A stretch of DNA of 64,000 nt from Curtobacterium pusillum (GCA_002025645.1 CP018783.1:1054001-1118000), one strand, 5' to 3'. Positions 36,052-45,101 are shown, numbered from the stretch's first letter. Program-made: numbers and translations. Notes: generated by a model from the sequence alone, not told the origin.

Positions 36052-36124
36052 AGCCGCCTGTCGGAATCGAACCGACGACCTATTCATTACGAGTGAATCG
36101 CTCTGCCGACTGAGCTAAGGCGGC
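36052..36124 (-). tRNA. tRNA-Thr (anticodon CGT)
   Basis: 73 nt on the minus strand. The acceptor arms GCCGCCT/AGGCGGC pair fully, the D-loop reads AGCTCAGTCGGCAGAGC, the anticodon loop CTCGTAA gives CGT for ACG codons, and the T arm is GTCGGTTCGATTCCGAC. CCA is encoded (36049-36051). A terminator follows. Confidence 0.95.
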
Positions 36125-36168
36125 GGACGCTCCGTTGCCGGAGCGGCACGGGTCACAACTATACAGGT

Positions 36169-36798
36169 TCAGACGAGCGAACGCGAAACCAGCGCGTCGA
36201 GGTCGGCGAACGACCGCTCGAGCTCGTCGACCAGGTGCGTGTCCGAACCGGCGTCCGACCACTCCCACCAGGCGTGCCGCAACGCGGCGAGGGCGACGAG
36301 CGACGCCAGGCGGGCCCGGCGGCGCAGTGCGACGGGCTCCGTGGTGGTCCCTGCACCCTCGAGCCGGGCGACCACGGCACGCTCGATCTCGGCCTGGAAC
36401 TCCTTCATCGACTCCATGCGCCGGCTGAACAGCTCGGGCGCGGCGCGGAGCACCTGCTGCCGTTCCTCGATCAGCCCGCGCTCCTCGATGAGTTCGCGGG
36501 TCGAGTGCACGAGCAGCGACCCGAGGTCCGCCAACAGGTCGCCCTTCGGCCCACCCGCGACGAACTCCGCGAGCACGGCATCGTCCGGCAGGGTCGGGTC
36601 GTCCCCGAGGATCGCGCCCTCCTTGTTCGGGAAGTAGTTGAAGAACGTCCGCGGGGAGACGTCGGCGCGGCGTGAGATCTCGTCGACGGTCACCGCCGCG
36701 AGGCCGTCCTCGATCGCGATGCGGAGCGCGGCCTGCTGGATCGCGAGTCGGGTGGCGCGGCGCTTCCGCTCGCGCAGGCCGGGTTCTGCGTCGGACAT
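36169..36798 (-). CDS. TetR family transcriptional regulator
   Basis: 209 aa from the ATG at 36798. The N-terminal helix-turn-helix is TVDEISRRADVSPRTFFNYFPNK (two halves, about residues 38-60), typical of TetR/AcrR; the C-terminal helical domain binds an unknown ligand. Alternative starts further upstream add a disordered tail. Not next to an obvious target; the closest genes are tRNA-Thr and holB on the same strand. Confidence 0.88.
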   Translation of the reverse strand: MSDAEPGLRERKRRATRLAIQQAALRIAIEDGLAAVTVDEISRRADVSPRTFFNYFPNKEGAILGDDPTLPDDAVLAEFVAGGPKGDLLADLGSLLVHSTRELIEERGLIEERQQVLRAAPELFSRRMESMKEFQAEIERAVVARLEGAGTTTEPVALRRRARLASLVALAALRHAWWEWSDAGSDTHLVDELERSFADLDALVSRSLV

Positions 36799-36867
36799 GC
36801 GGCGATTGTCCCACGCGTGGCCGTGGGGCGGCGTGGGGTGCGTCACGGGGTTCGTCACGGCGAGACG

Positions 36868-36894
36868 GGCCTGGAGGCACGGTGCGGGCCCGCC
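36868..36894. repeat. Half-copy of the dispersed palindrome family
   Basis: These 27 nt equal the first 27 nt (after the outermost base) of the reverse complement of the palindrome at 54457, then the sequence diverges, leaving only a short inner hairpin (GCGGGCCCGC). It lies 63 nt after the holB stop, the same kind of position as the full copies. Confidence 0.6.
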
Positions 36895-36956
36895 TCGCTC
36901 GGCCCGCCACGCAGGCGGTCGCGTGCACGGCACGTGGCCGGCTCGACGGTGTGCGG

Positions 36957-38099
36957 TCAGCGCCTCGCGCGGGAGATGGTCACGAGGAGCGCCTCGAGCG
37001 CGAGGAGCGCGGCGACGTTGGCCGCGATCCGCTGCCGGGCGAGCGCGATGGCGTCGAGGACCTCGAGCGCAGCGGCCGGCGGCACCGACTGCAGCGCGTG
37101 GTCGAGGTGCTCGCGCATCGCGAGGTTGACCGGCTCGGCGGGCGCACCGAGTCCGAGCAGCAGCAGGTCGCGGTACAACGAGGAGACGTCCACCAGGATG
37201 CGGTCCAGACCGTCCCGGAGGCTCCGGGTCGCCCGACGCTTCTGGTCCTCCTCGAGCACCCGCAGCTGTGACCTGAGCGCCGGCGGGATGGTGCCGCCCG
37301 GCTCGATACCGAGGGACCGGAGGGCCGCGTCGCGTTCCTCGGAGTCACGCTGCTGCGTGATCGCCTTGGCGTCCTCGTCGGCGACGGCGAGCAGGTCCGC
37401 GGCGGCCATCACGGCGTCGCCGACGGTCCGGACGCCGAGCACCGTCGTGAGGGTGCGACGCCGACGGTCGCGGGCGTCCTCGCTCGTGGCGAGCCGCTGC
37501 GCCATCCCGATGTGGCTCTGCGCCTGCCGGGCGGCGTCCATCGCGAGGGCACGGTCGACACCGGTGCGCGCGACGAGGAGGTCGGCGACCGACTCGATGC
37601 CGGGGACCCGCAGGCGCACCGAGCGGACCCGGGAGCGGATCGTCGGCAGCAGGTCGGCCTCGCTCGGGGCGCAGAGGATCCACACGGTGCGCTCCGGGGG
37701 TTCCTCGAGCGCCTTGAGCAGCAGGTTCGACGTGCGCTCGGTCATGCGGTCGGCGTCCTCGATGATCACCACGCGGTACCGCCCGACGGACGGCGAGTAG
37801 TGCGAGGACGTGACGAGCTGCCGGATCTCGTCGATCGTGATGATGACTCGCTGCGTGGTGAGCACCGAGACGTCGGGGTGGGTCTTCGCGGTGATCTGCT
37901 GCAGGGTGTGGTCGTCGTCGGGGCCGTTGCCGACGAGCGCGGCAGCGAACGCCGAAGCGACGTTCGACCGTCCGGACCCGGGCGGACCCGTGATGAGCCA
38001 CGAGTGCGTCATGCCGCCCGTGCCGTCGGGCGACTCGGCGGCGTTCCGCAGCGAGGCGACTGCCTCTTCCTGCCCGGTCAGGCCGTCCCACACGCTCAC
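36957..38099 (-). CDS. holB: DNA polymerase III subunit delta'
   Basis: 380 aa from a GTG at 38099 (VSVWDGLTGQ). The AAA+ fold has GPPGSGRS with Arg in place of the P-loop Lys, normal for the non-hydrolysing delta' subunit, and the family's RYRVVIIEDADRMT and NLLLKALEEPPERT. It is part of the clamp loader. It follows tmk by 25 nt on the same strand, the conserved actinobacterial order topA-tmk-holB. Longer upstream readings overlap tmk and are not credible. Confidence 0.93.
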   Translation of the reverse strand: MSVWDGLTGQEEAVASLRNAAESPDGTGGMTHSWLITGPPGSGRSNVASAFAAALVGNGPDDDHTLQQITAKTHPDVSVLTTQRVIITIDEIRQLVTSSHYSPSVGRYRVVIIEDADRMTERTSNLLLKALEEPPERTVWILCAPSEADLLPTIRSRVRSVRLRVPGIESVADLLVARTGVDRALAMDAARQAQSHIGMAQRLATSEDARDRRRRTLTTVLGVRTVGDAVMAAADLLAVADEDAKAITQQRDSEERDAALRSLGIEPGGTIPPALRSQLRVLEEDQKRRATRSLRDGLDRILVDVSSLYRDLLLLGLGAPAEPVNLAMREHLDHALQSVPPAAALEVLDAIALARQRIAANVAALLALEALLVTISRARR

Positions 38100-38124
38100 G
38101 TGGTCATCCTGCCAGTCGCCACCG

Positions 38125-38760
38125 TCATCCCTCGACGATCCCCACGAGCGGTGCCACAGCGGTACGGATCGCACGCTGGACCGCGTCCGCCGGTGCTGCC
38201 GCGTCGACGACCAGGAAGCGCTCCGGCTCGGCGGCCGCCATGTCGAGGAACGCACGGCGGACCGTGTCGTGGAACGCCTCGGCCTCGGACTCGAGCCGGT
38301 CGAACGTGTCCCCGCGCGCCGCCGCGACCCGGGCACGACCGACGGTCACGTCGAGGTCGAGCAGGATCGTGAGGTCCGGGGTGAGTCCGTCCGACGCCCA
38401 GTCGGACACCGAGCGGATGTGCTCGGCGCCGAGGCCCCGGGCGACGCCCTGGTACGCGACCGACGAGTCGATGTAGCGGTCCTGCAGGACGACGTCCCCC
38501 CGCGCGATCGCAGGCCGGACGAGCGTCTCGACGTGGTGCGCGCGGTCGGCGGCGTAGAGCAGGGCCTCGGCACGGGGCGCCACGTGCCCGCGCTCGTGCA
38601 GCACGATCTCGCGGATGCGCACCCCGAGGTCGGTGCCGCCGGGTTCGCGGGTACGGACCACCGTGCTGCCGTGCTCCTCGAGCCACGCCGTCAGGAGCTC
38701 CGCCTGCGTGGTCTTCCCCGCGCCGTCGCCGCCCTCGAGCGTGATGAACCGACCGGTCAC
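38125..38760 (-). CDS. tmk: Thymidylate kinase
   Basis: 211 aa from a GTG overlapping the topA stop. The P-loop EGGDGAGKTTQ lies at residues 9-19, followed by REPGGT, then DRYIDSSVAYQG and the LID RVAAARGDTFD. It phosphorylates dTMP to dTDP. With tdk at 54.5 kb the organism can also salvage thymidine. Confidence 0.95.
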   Translation of the reverse strand: MTGRFITLEGGDGAGKTTQAELLTAWLEEHGSTVVRTREPGGTDLGVRIREIVLHERGHVAPRAEALLYAADRAHHVETLVRPAIARGDVVLQDRYIDSSVAYQGVARGLGAEHIRSVSDWASDGLTPDLTILLDLDVTVGRARVAAARGDTFDRLESEAEAFHDTVRRAFLDMAAAEPERFLVVDAAAPADAVQRAIRTAVAPLVGIVEG

Positions 38761-41555
38761 TTCTTCTTGGCCGCCGGCTTCCGGGCCGGGGCCTTCTTCT
38801 TCACCGGGCCCTTGGCGCGCTTGTCCGCGATGAGCTGCACGGCACGGGCGTGGTCGACGGCCTCGACGTCCTCGCCGCGCGGGATCGTCGCGTTCGTCTC
38901 ACCGTCGGTGACGTAGGGCCCGAACCGGCCGTCCTTCATCTTGATCGGCTTGCCGGACACCGGGTCGGCGTCGAACTCCTTGAGCGCGGCACTCGCGGCA
39001 CGGCGTCCGCCGTACTTCGGCTGCGCGAACAGTTCGAGGGCCCCGGGCAGGTCGATGTCGAAGATCGCGTCCTCGCTCGGCAGGGTCCGGGTGTCGGTCC
39101 CCTTCTTCAGGTACGGGCCGTAGCGACCGTTCTGCGCCGTGATGTCGTCGCCGGACTCCGGGTCCTTGCCCACCGTGCGGGGCAGGTCGAGCAGCTTGAG
39201 GGCCGTCTCGAGGTCGACCGTCTGCGGGTCCATGGACTTGAAGAGCGACGCGGTGCGCTCCTTGGGCGCAGCGGCCTTCTTCGTGGTCTTCTTCGCCGGG
39301 GCCTTCTTGGCTGCCGTCTTCGTCCCTGCGGCCTTCGCGGTGGTCGTCTCAGCCTCGGTGGCCGCTGGTGCTGCGGCGGCCTCGAGGACCTCCCCGGTGG
39401 CCGGGTCCACGGCGGGCTCCGGCTCCGGGGTGCGCTCGGTCACGTACGGACCGAACCGGCCGTCCTTCGCGAGGACCTCCTTCCCGGACTCCGGGTTGAT
39501 CCCGACGACACGGTCACCGAGCACCGGTGCGTCCACGAGCTCGCGGGCCTTCTCGGCGGTGAGCTCGTCGGGCGCGAGGTCCTCCGGCACGTTGACCCGG
39601 CGGGGCTTCTCGGGGTCGTCGCTCGGGACCTCGATGTAGGGGCCGTACCGACCGATGCGGAGCGTCAGGCCCGGGGCGAGTTCGACCGAGTTGATCTCCC
39701 GCGCGTCGATCTCACCAAGGTTGTCGATGACCGTGCGGAGACCCCGCTGGTCGCCGCCGCCGAAGTAGAACTCCTTGAGCCAGTCCACCCGGTCGGCGTC
39801 GCCGTTCGCGATCTTGTCGAGGTCGGCTTCCATGTCGGCCGTGAACTGGTACTGCACGAGGTCACCGAAGTAGTCCTCGAGCAGCCGGACCACGCTGAAC
39901 GCGATCCAGTTCGGCACGAGCTGGGTGCCACGGAGCGAGACGTACCCGCGGTCGATGATCGTCGGGCTGATCGTGGGGAACGTGGACGGACGCCCGATGT
40001 CGAGGTCCTCCAGCGTCTTGATCAGGCTCGCCTCGGTGTAGCGCGGCGGAGGCGTGGTGTCGTGCCCCTTGGCGACGACGTCGTCGACACCGAGGTGCTC
40101 GCCCTCCTTCACGTCAGGCAGTGCGACGTCGTTGCCCGAGCGGTCCGAGGCCTCGTGGCGGTCCTCGTCCTTGCCCTCTTCGTAGGCGTTGAGGAACCCG
40201 CGGAAGGTGATCACGGTGCCGGAGGCGGTGAACTCGGCGTCGGTGCCCTTGGACGTCGACGCGATCCCCTCGACCGACTCGTCCGACGTGATGCCGAGCA
40301 CGATCGACGCCGTCGACCCCTTGGCGTCGGCCATCTGGGAGGCGATGGTGCGCTTCCAGATGAGGTCGTAGAGCCGCCACTCGACACCGGTCAGGGTGCC
40401 CTGCAGCTGCGACGGGGTGCGGAAGGTGTCACCAGCGGGACGGATCGCCTCGTGGGCCTCTTGCGCGTTCTTGCTCTTGCTCGCGTAGACGCGCGGCTTG
40501 TCCGGCACGGTCGCCGCGCCGTAGAGGTCGGCAGCCTGCTTCCGGGCGGCGTCGAGCGCCTGCTTGGAGAGGTTGACCGAGTCGGTACGGATGTAGGTGA
40601 TGTAGCCGTTCTCGTACAGCGTCTGTGCGGCACGAGCCGTCTGCCTCGGTGAGAGGCGGAGCTTGCGGGCGGCTTCCTGCTGCATGGTCGACGTCGTGAA
40701 CGGCGCGGCCGGACGCCGGGTGTACGGCTTCGACTCGACGCTCCGGACGGTGGCGTCACCGGCGCGTTCGAGGACCGTGGTCAGTGCGGCGGCGGCGGCC
40801 TCGTCGAGACGGACGGCGTCGCCCTTCAGCGCACCGCGGTCGTCGAAGTCGCGACCGGAGGCGACACGCGTGCCCTGCACCCGGGCGAGCCGGGCGGTGA
40901 AGGCGGCGTCGCCCTCCTTCTCGAACCGGGCGCTGAGGTCCCAGTAGTTCGCGGACACGAACGCGAGACGCTCGCGCTCGCGCTCCACCACGAGACGGGT
41001 CGCAGCGGACTGCACGCGGCCGGCGGAGAGTCCTGGGCCGATCTTGCGCCAGAGCACCGGCGAGACCTCGTACCCGTACAGACGGTCGAGGATGCGGCGG
41101 GTCTCCTGCGCGTCGACGAGGGCGGTGTCGAGCTCACGAGTGGCTTCCTGCGCGCGCTGGATCGCCTCCTTCGTGATCTCGTGGAAGACCATGCGCTTGA
41201 CGGGCACCTTGGGCTTGAGGACCTGCAGCAGGTGCCACGCGATGGCCTCACCCTCGCGGTCTTCATCTGTTGCGAGGTAGAGCTCGTCGGCGTCCTTCAG
41301 TGCGCGCTTGAGCTCGGCGACCGTCTTCTTCTTGGCGTCGGACACGACGTAGTAGGGCTCGAAGCCGTTGTCGACGTCGACCGAGAACTTGCCGAGGGAG
41401 CCCTTCTTGAGCTCGGCGGGCAGGTTCTTGGGCTCGACGAGATCCCGGATGTGTCCGACGGACGCCTGGACCTCGTATCCGTCCCCGAGGTATTGCGCGA
41501 TCGTCTTGGCCTTCGCGGGGCTCTCGACGATGACGAGCTTCTTCGTGCCTGGCAC
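38757..41555 (-). CDS. topA: DNA topoisomerase I
   Basis: 932 aa from a GTG at 41555 that follows AAGGAG. The TOPRIM domain starts KLVIVESPAKAKTIAQYLG and includes TDEDREGEAIAWHL. The active-site Tyr lies near residue 322 in YITYIRTDS. The C-terminal half has repeated GR(F/Y)GPY units instead of zinc fingers, and Lys/Ala-rich tails near 750-780 and at the very end, as in actinobacterial TopA. It relaxes negative supercoils. The frame is open upstream into a TadE-like sequence, but the family N-terminus and the ribosome site fix the start here. Confidence 0.95.
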   Translation of the reverse strand: MPGTKKLVIVESPAKAKTIAQYLGDGYEVQASVGHIRDLVEPKNLPAELKKGSLGKFSVDVDNGFEPYYVVSDAKKKTVAELKRALKDADELYLATDEDREGEAIAWHLLQVLKPKVPVKRMVFHEITKEAIQRAQEATRELDTALVDAQETRRILDRLYGYEVSPVLWRKIGPGLSAGRVQSAATRLVVERERERLAFVSANYWDLSARFEKEGDAAFTARLARVQGTRVASGRDFDDRGALKGDAVRLDEAAAAALTTVLERAGDATVRSVESKPYTRRPAAPFTTSTMQQEAARKLRLSPRQTARAAQTLYENGYITYIRTDSVNLSKQALDAARKQAADLYGAATVPDKPRVYASKSKNAQEAHEAIRPAGDTFRTPSQLQGTLTGVEWRLYDLIWKRTIASQMADAKGSTASIVLGITSDESVEGIASTSKGTDAEFTASGTVITFRGFLNAYEEGKDEDRHEASDRSGNDVALPDVKEGEHLGVDDVVAKGHDTTPPPRYTEASLIKTLEDLDIGRPSTFPTISPTIIDRGYVSLRGTQLVPNWIAFSVVRLLEDYFGDLVQYQFTADMEADLDKIANGDADRVDWLKEFYFGGGDQRGLRTVIDNLGEIDAREINSVELAPGLTLRIGRYGPYIEVPSDDPEKPRRVNVPEDLAPDELTAEKARELVDAPVLGDRVVGINPESGKEVLAKDGRFGPYVTERTPEPEPAVDPATGEVLEAAAAPAATEAETTTAKAAGTKTAAKKAPAKKTTKKAAAPKERTASLFKSMDPQTVDLETALKLLDLPRTVGKDPESGDDITAQNGRYGPYLKKGTDTRTLPSEDAIFDIDLPGALELFAQPKYGGRRAASAALKEFDADPVSGKPIKMKDGRFGPYVTDGETNATIPRGEDVEAVDHARAVQLIADKRAKGPVKKKAPARKPAAKKK

Positions 41556-42032
41556 GTGTCTCCTTGATCGATGGTGCGCGTCGGCCCTGGACGACGAGCG
41601 CGTCCGGGTCGACCGGGGCACCGGTGACCGGGGGCCGACAGCCACACCATACACATAGTGTTCTGGCCGGTCGTCCGCCGGACCGGCGACCGCGACTGCG
41701 CCCACGGCGAACGGTCCGCCGTGGACGAGGACCCGGAGCCGCGCGGTGGCCGCCGCGGTCCGGCAGCTGTCGACGACCGCGCGGTGGGCCGCCGCCACGC
41801 GCGCCGCGAGGACGCAGGGTTCGCCCGGGACGAGCCCTACGACGGACGCCGCGGCAGCGAGGGCAGCGGCGTCGGCGGCTGCCTGGGCACGGAGCGTCGC
41901 GACCCGGAGCCCGGCCGCGGCGAGCGCCCCGGCGACGACGAGCAACGCCACCGCGACCACCGCCGTGACCACGACGGTCGCGGACCCGCTGTCGGACGAT
42001 GCCGCGCGGAACGCTCGTCGTTCCGGGCTCAT
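41556..42032 (-). CDS. TadE-like protein next to topA, no stop codon of its own
   Basis: The ATG at 42032 overlaps the stop of the upstream TadE gene (ATGA), a normal start. Residues 1-120 match the helicase/secretion-neighbourhood TadE-like family: SGSATVVVTAVVAVALLVVAGALAAAGLRVATLRAQAAADAA in pieces, one transmembrane helix, then a short extracytoplasmic part. No stop codon occurs before the topA GTG, which is in the same frame, so translation would continue into topoisomerase. Either a stop was lost or shifted, or a TadE-TopA fusion is made. The given end is only the boundary with topA. A TATGGT -10 box candidate lies near 41640. Confidence 0.5.
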
Positions 42033-42385
42033 CGTCCACCGTCCGCAGCACACCCCGTCGCGCGCAACGGGACGACGGAGAACGGCCCGGTGCCGGCACG
42101 TGAGGCCTCGACGCAGACGACGTCGCCGCCGTGCTGGACGGTCACCGAGGCGCCGGGGGCGATCCGGTCGACTGCGCTGCGACCGGCGTCCTCGTCGCCG
42201 CGCCCGATCGCCCGGGCAGCGGTCGCCGCCGCGAGCTGCAGCCGACCGAGTCCGTCGACGACGAGGACGGCGGCGACCAGCGAGGTCAGCACGAGGGCGA
42301 CGACGGGGAGCACCACCGCGAACTCGACGCTCACGGACCCGCGCTCCCCGCCCCCGGCGGGCCGGTCAGAGGGAGAGTGCGCCAC
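42029..42385 (-). CDS. TadE family pilus assembly protein
   Basis: 118 aa. After a short Gly/Arg-rich leader the TadE signature SVSVEFAVVLPVVALVLTS gives a prepilin-like transmembrane helix (about 17-45), followed by a small extracytoplasmic domain with two Cys. Minor pseudopilin of the Tad system. Its start overlaps the end of the DUF4244 gene by 20 bp and its stop overlaps the next TadE-like start. Confidence 0.82.
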   Translation of the reverse strand: MAHSPSDRPAGGGERGSVSVEFAVVLPVVALVLTSLVAAVLVVDGLGRLQLAAATAARAIGRGDEDAGRSAVDRIAPGASVTVQHGGDVVCVEASRAGTGPFSVVPLRATGCAADGGR

Positions 42386-42572
42386 GGACCAGCTCGGTGA
42401 GGATCGACTGGACCTCGCCGGAGCGCATCACGGTGACGAGGACCCCGGCGAAGGCGACCGCGGCGAGGATGACGACGGCGTACTCCGCCGTTGCCGAACC
42501 GCGGTCGTCCCGCAGTCCGTGCCGCAGTCGCGCCCCGAGCCTCGGGCGGTGGGTGGTGGGTGTGTCGGTCAT
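42366..42572 (-). CDS. DUF4244 Flp-pilin-like protein
   Basis: 68 aa from the ATG at 42572. DDRGSATAEYAVVILAAVAFAGVL has the G/A-x4-E prepilin pattern: cleavage before SATAEY would leave the Glu at position 5, and one hydrophobic helix follows. DUF4244 proteins occupy the Flp pilin position in actinobacterial Tad loci and are the likely major subunit. An AGGAAGGAC site precedes the start. Confidence 0.82.
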   Translation of the reverse strand: MTDTPTTHRPRLGARLRHGLRDDRGSATAEYAVVILAAVAFAGVLVTVMRSGEVQSILTELVRGALSL

Positions 42573-42655
42573 GGTTCCGTCCTTCCTGGTGCGATGGCTC
42601 CAGCATCGCGATCCGTGCACGTCCGTCGCGGCCCGCGGACCGGATCTGTGGACGG

Positions 42656-43516
42656 TCACCCGCTGTCGACGACGGTGGAGGAGAGGACCCCGACGACGAC
42701 GGGCACGACCCCGACGAGCACGAACGCCGGCAGCACGCACAAGCCGAGCGGCAGGACGAGACGGACGGCCAGGCGTTCGGCGGCTTCGAGCCCAGCGGCC
42801 GCCGCGTCGTCACGGACGTCCTCCGCAGCGGCCCGGAGCAGCGCCGCCGCGGGGACGCCGGCGCGCTGGGCCAGCCCGAGGACCTCACGGAGCTGCTCCT
42901 CTTCCCTGCGGCGGGGCGCTGAGGGGACGGCCGTGGTGGTCGGGGCGAACGCCGTCTGCACGGCACGTCCGCCGGCAGCCCACGACCCACCCCCGGACAC
43001 CGCGACCGCCCAGGCGTCGAGCAGGATGCCGGGGACGTGCCCGTCCGGCGTCGCTCGGCGCACCAACCGTGCCGTCCACGTCCGTCCGAGCAGGACGAGT
43101 CCCGCGGCGACGGTGCAGCACGTCCAGCCGATCGGCGTCCCGATGAGGGCCTGGACCGCTCCGGCGCCCCACGTCGACCCGAGGAGGAGTCCGAAGACGG
43201 GCAGGGCGAGCACGACGCGAGCGCTCGCCCGCGGTCCGGCGAGCGCGACACGGACAGCGCGGTCCGACGCCGCCGAGCGTCGGAGCGCACGGGCGAGCGC
43301 ACGGAGCGTGGTGGCCACGGGCGCGCCGGTGTGTTCGGCCACCCGCAGCACGGCCCGGACGTCGTCCCAGGCGGGCGCGCTGCTGCACGGGACACCGCCC
43401 GCGAGTTCCCAGGCCCGGGGCGGCGGCACGCCCGCCGCGACGAGGGTCGCGACGCGGTCCAACGCGCGGGCGTCGTCCGCGGCGTCGCGCGGCCGTGGAC
43501 CCGGGCGCCTGGTCAC
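42656..43516 (-). CDS. Type II/IV secretion system F family protein (TadB/TadC-like)
   Basis: 286 aa from a GTG overlapping the tadA stop. It has the T2SF pattern: an N-terminal helical ALDRVATLVAAGVPPPRAWELA domain, two central membrane helices (about 100-145), a second helical domain and two C-terminal helices near 235-280. Tad platforms usually have two such proteins (TadB and TadC); only one is found here. It forms the inner-membrane platform that works with the TadA ATPase. Confidence 0.8.
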   Translation of the reverse strand: MTRRPGPRPRDAADDARALDRVATLVAAGVPPPRAWELAGGVPCSSAPAWDDVRAVLRVAEHTGAPVATTLRALARALRRSAASDRAVRVALAGPRASARVVLALPVFGLLLGSTWGAGAVQALIGTPIGWTCCTVAAGLVLLGRTWTARLVRRATPDGHVPGILLDAWAVAVSGGGSWAAGGRAVQTAFAPTTTAVPSAPRRREEEQLREVLGLAQRAGVPAAALLRAAAEDVRDDAAAAGLEAAERLAVRLVLPLGLCVLPAFVLVGVVPVVVGVLSSTVVDSG

Positions 43517-44562
43517 CGCGCGCGGTCCACCGGACGCACGTCGAGCCTCCCGTCCGCGCCGACGCGGAGCGCACCCACCGCACCGAGGCGGCGGCTCCCA
43601 CCCCGGCGCTCGACGTGCACGACCAGGTCGAACGCGCTGACCGCCTGCCGTGCGAGGGCTTCCGGCCCGAGCCCGGCGAGGGCGCCGAGCGCTTCCAGTC
43701 GGGCGGCGACGTCAGCCAGGCCGTTCGCGTGCACGGTCCCCGCGCCACCGTCGTGTCCGGTGTTGAGCGCCGAGAGCAGCTCACGCACCTCGGCGCCCCG
43801 GCACTCCCCCACCACGATCCGGTCCGGGCGCATGCGCAGGGCCTCGCGAACGAGACGGTCGAGACCGAGCGCACCGGCTCCTTCGGCGTTCGCCTGCCGG
43901 GCCTCGAGCCGGACGACGTGCGGGTGGTCGATGCGGAGTTCGGCGACGTCCTCGATCGTGACGATCCGCTCGTCGTGCGGCACCGCGCCCAGCATCGCGG
44001 CGAGCATGGTCGTCTTGCCGCTGCCTGTCGCCCCCGTGACGAGCACGTTGCTACGCGTCTCGACAGCCCGTTCGACCACGGACCGCGGAACACGTGCGAA
44101 GGTTCCGGACCGTTCCAGGGACGACAGCGTCGGCGGCCCGGGGCGTGGCAGCCGGATGGACACGGCGGTGCCACCCACCGACACGGGCGCGAGCACGACG
44201 TGGACGCGGATGCCGTCGCCGTGCCGGACGTCGGCGCACGGCGTCGTCTCGTCGACGTGCCGACCACCCCGCGCGACGAGCTCCGTCGCGAGCTCCCGGA
44301 CGCGCCCCTCGGGGAGCTCGGGTCCGGCACGCTCGAGTCCGTTCCCCCGATCGACCCAGGTGCCCGTCCCGCCGACCACGAGCACGTCGGTGACGGCGGC
44401 GTCACCGACCAGTGCGGCGAGTTCCTCGAAGTCGGCTGCGGACACGGCACGACGTCGCGCTGGGGACGCGGTGCCGGGAAGGAACGGGGCATGGGCCCGG
44501 TGTCGGTGCATGGGAGGAGACGGTAGGGACGGCAGGCAGGACGGACCGGATGCGTGCGCCAT
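43513..44562 (-). CDS. tadA: TadA/CpaF-type pilus assembly ATPase
   Basis: 349 aa with the start placed at the ATG at 44562; an ATG at 44511 or the GTG before SAADFEEL would give a shorter protein with a more typical N-terminus. Walker A is VTGATGSGKTTM, the Asp box is RIVTIEDVAELRI, and ILMRPDRIVVGECRG-type residues (RMRPDRIVVGECRG) form the Walker B region. It powers pilin assembly. It matches the short TadA family next to topA in actinobacteria. A TadZ/CpaE-like ATPase is not found beside it. Confidence 0.85.
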   Translation of the reverse strand: MAHASGPSCLPSLPSPPMHRHRAHAPFLPGTASPARRRAVSAADFEELAALVGDAAVTDVLVVGGTGTWVDRGNGLERAGPELPEGRVRELATELVARGGRHVDETTPCADVRHGDGIRVHVVLAPVSVGGTAVSIRLPRPGPPTLSSLERSGTFARVPRSVVERAVETRSNVLVTGATGSGKTTMLAAMLGAVPHDERIVTIEDVAELRIDHPHVVRLEARQANAEGAGALGLDRLVREALRMRPDRIVVGECRGAEVRELLSALNTGHDGGAGTVHANGLADVAARLEALGALAGLGPEALARQAVSAFDLVVHVERRGGSRRLGAVGALRVGADGRLDVRPVDRAR

Positions 44563-44843
44563 CGGTGGAGAGGACTGCCGTGTTCACACCAACGGACCGT
44601 TTTGTACCCCGAAGCACAAAGCCGTACCCCGCTCGGTGTCTGGGGGTCCACGCGCGCCCGAGCAAGGAAGAGCGGGGTCAGCAGCAGTTGGCGAACGCAA
44701 CAAAGCGGAAGTGCGACGTCGGGCAAGTGCATGCAAGAGCATGGACAGGTCTGTCCACTGTTCGGCGTCCCCGTGCGGATCGAGGCAGATCGGTGCGGTG
44801 CCGGGTGACCGTGGGCACCGGGACCGAGTTCGGAAAACAGAAG

Positions 44844-44877
44844 AGGCGGCACCGGTTGGGGGGAACAGGTGCCGCCT
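44844..44877 (-). terminator. Possible minus-strand terminator in the Tad/acs spacer
   Basis: AGGCGGCACC pairs with GGTGCCGCCT (10 bp) across a 14-nt loop. On the minus strand the stem is followed by TCTTCTGTTTTCC, an uneven T-rich tract. A transcript reaching it would begin in the spacer, so it may end a small RNA. Confidence 0.45.
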
Positions 44878-45002
44878 TGACATCGGTGGATTGGGGGGAA
44901 TCCGAACCGTTGCCGCCGGAAACGAGTCCAGCGGGATCTACTGTACCCCACGATCACCCCTGCTCGGCAACCCCCGACACGACTTCCGGGCGTGCCGGTC
45001 AC

Positions 45003-45101
45003 GGCGGACGCGCACGCGCACGGCCCGCTGCCCCCGGCGGACGCGCACGCGCGCGGCCCGCCGCCCCCGGCGGACGCGCACGCGCACGGTCCGGCACCCC
45101 C
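45003..45101. repeat. 3 x 33-bp tandem repeat upstream of acs
   Basis: Three adjacent 33-bp units (45003-45035, 45036-45068, 45069-45101) start GGCGGACGCGCACGCGC and end in a C run. They differ at a few positions. The period is a multiple of three, but no reading frame through it is convincing. The array lies 82 bp before the acs start, next to its likely promoter, and could vary in copy number. Confidence 0.75.

Noticed and set aside
36169..36933. Longer start for the TetR gene at 36933
   Set aside because: The extra 45 residues are disordered and lack family support; the ATG at 36798 gives the usual short tail before the helix-turn-helix.
38757..42053. topA starting at 42053 as a 1098-aa protein
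   Set aside because: The TopA family N-terminus and an AAGGAG site place the start at 41555; the upstream part is a TadE-like sequence, listed separately.
44554..44808. 84-aa frame on + with three Cys, considered as a WhiB-like protein
   Set aside because: The Cys spacing does not fit C-x(n)-CxxC-x(n)-C and no other WhiB residues are present.
44584..44883. 99-aa frame on - in the Tad/acs spacer
   Set aside because: No ribosome site, Arg/Pro/Ser-rich composition, and it runs through the hairpin and repeated GTACCCC motifs.
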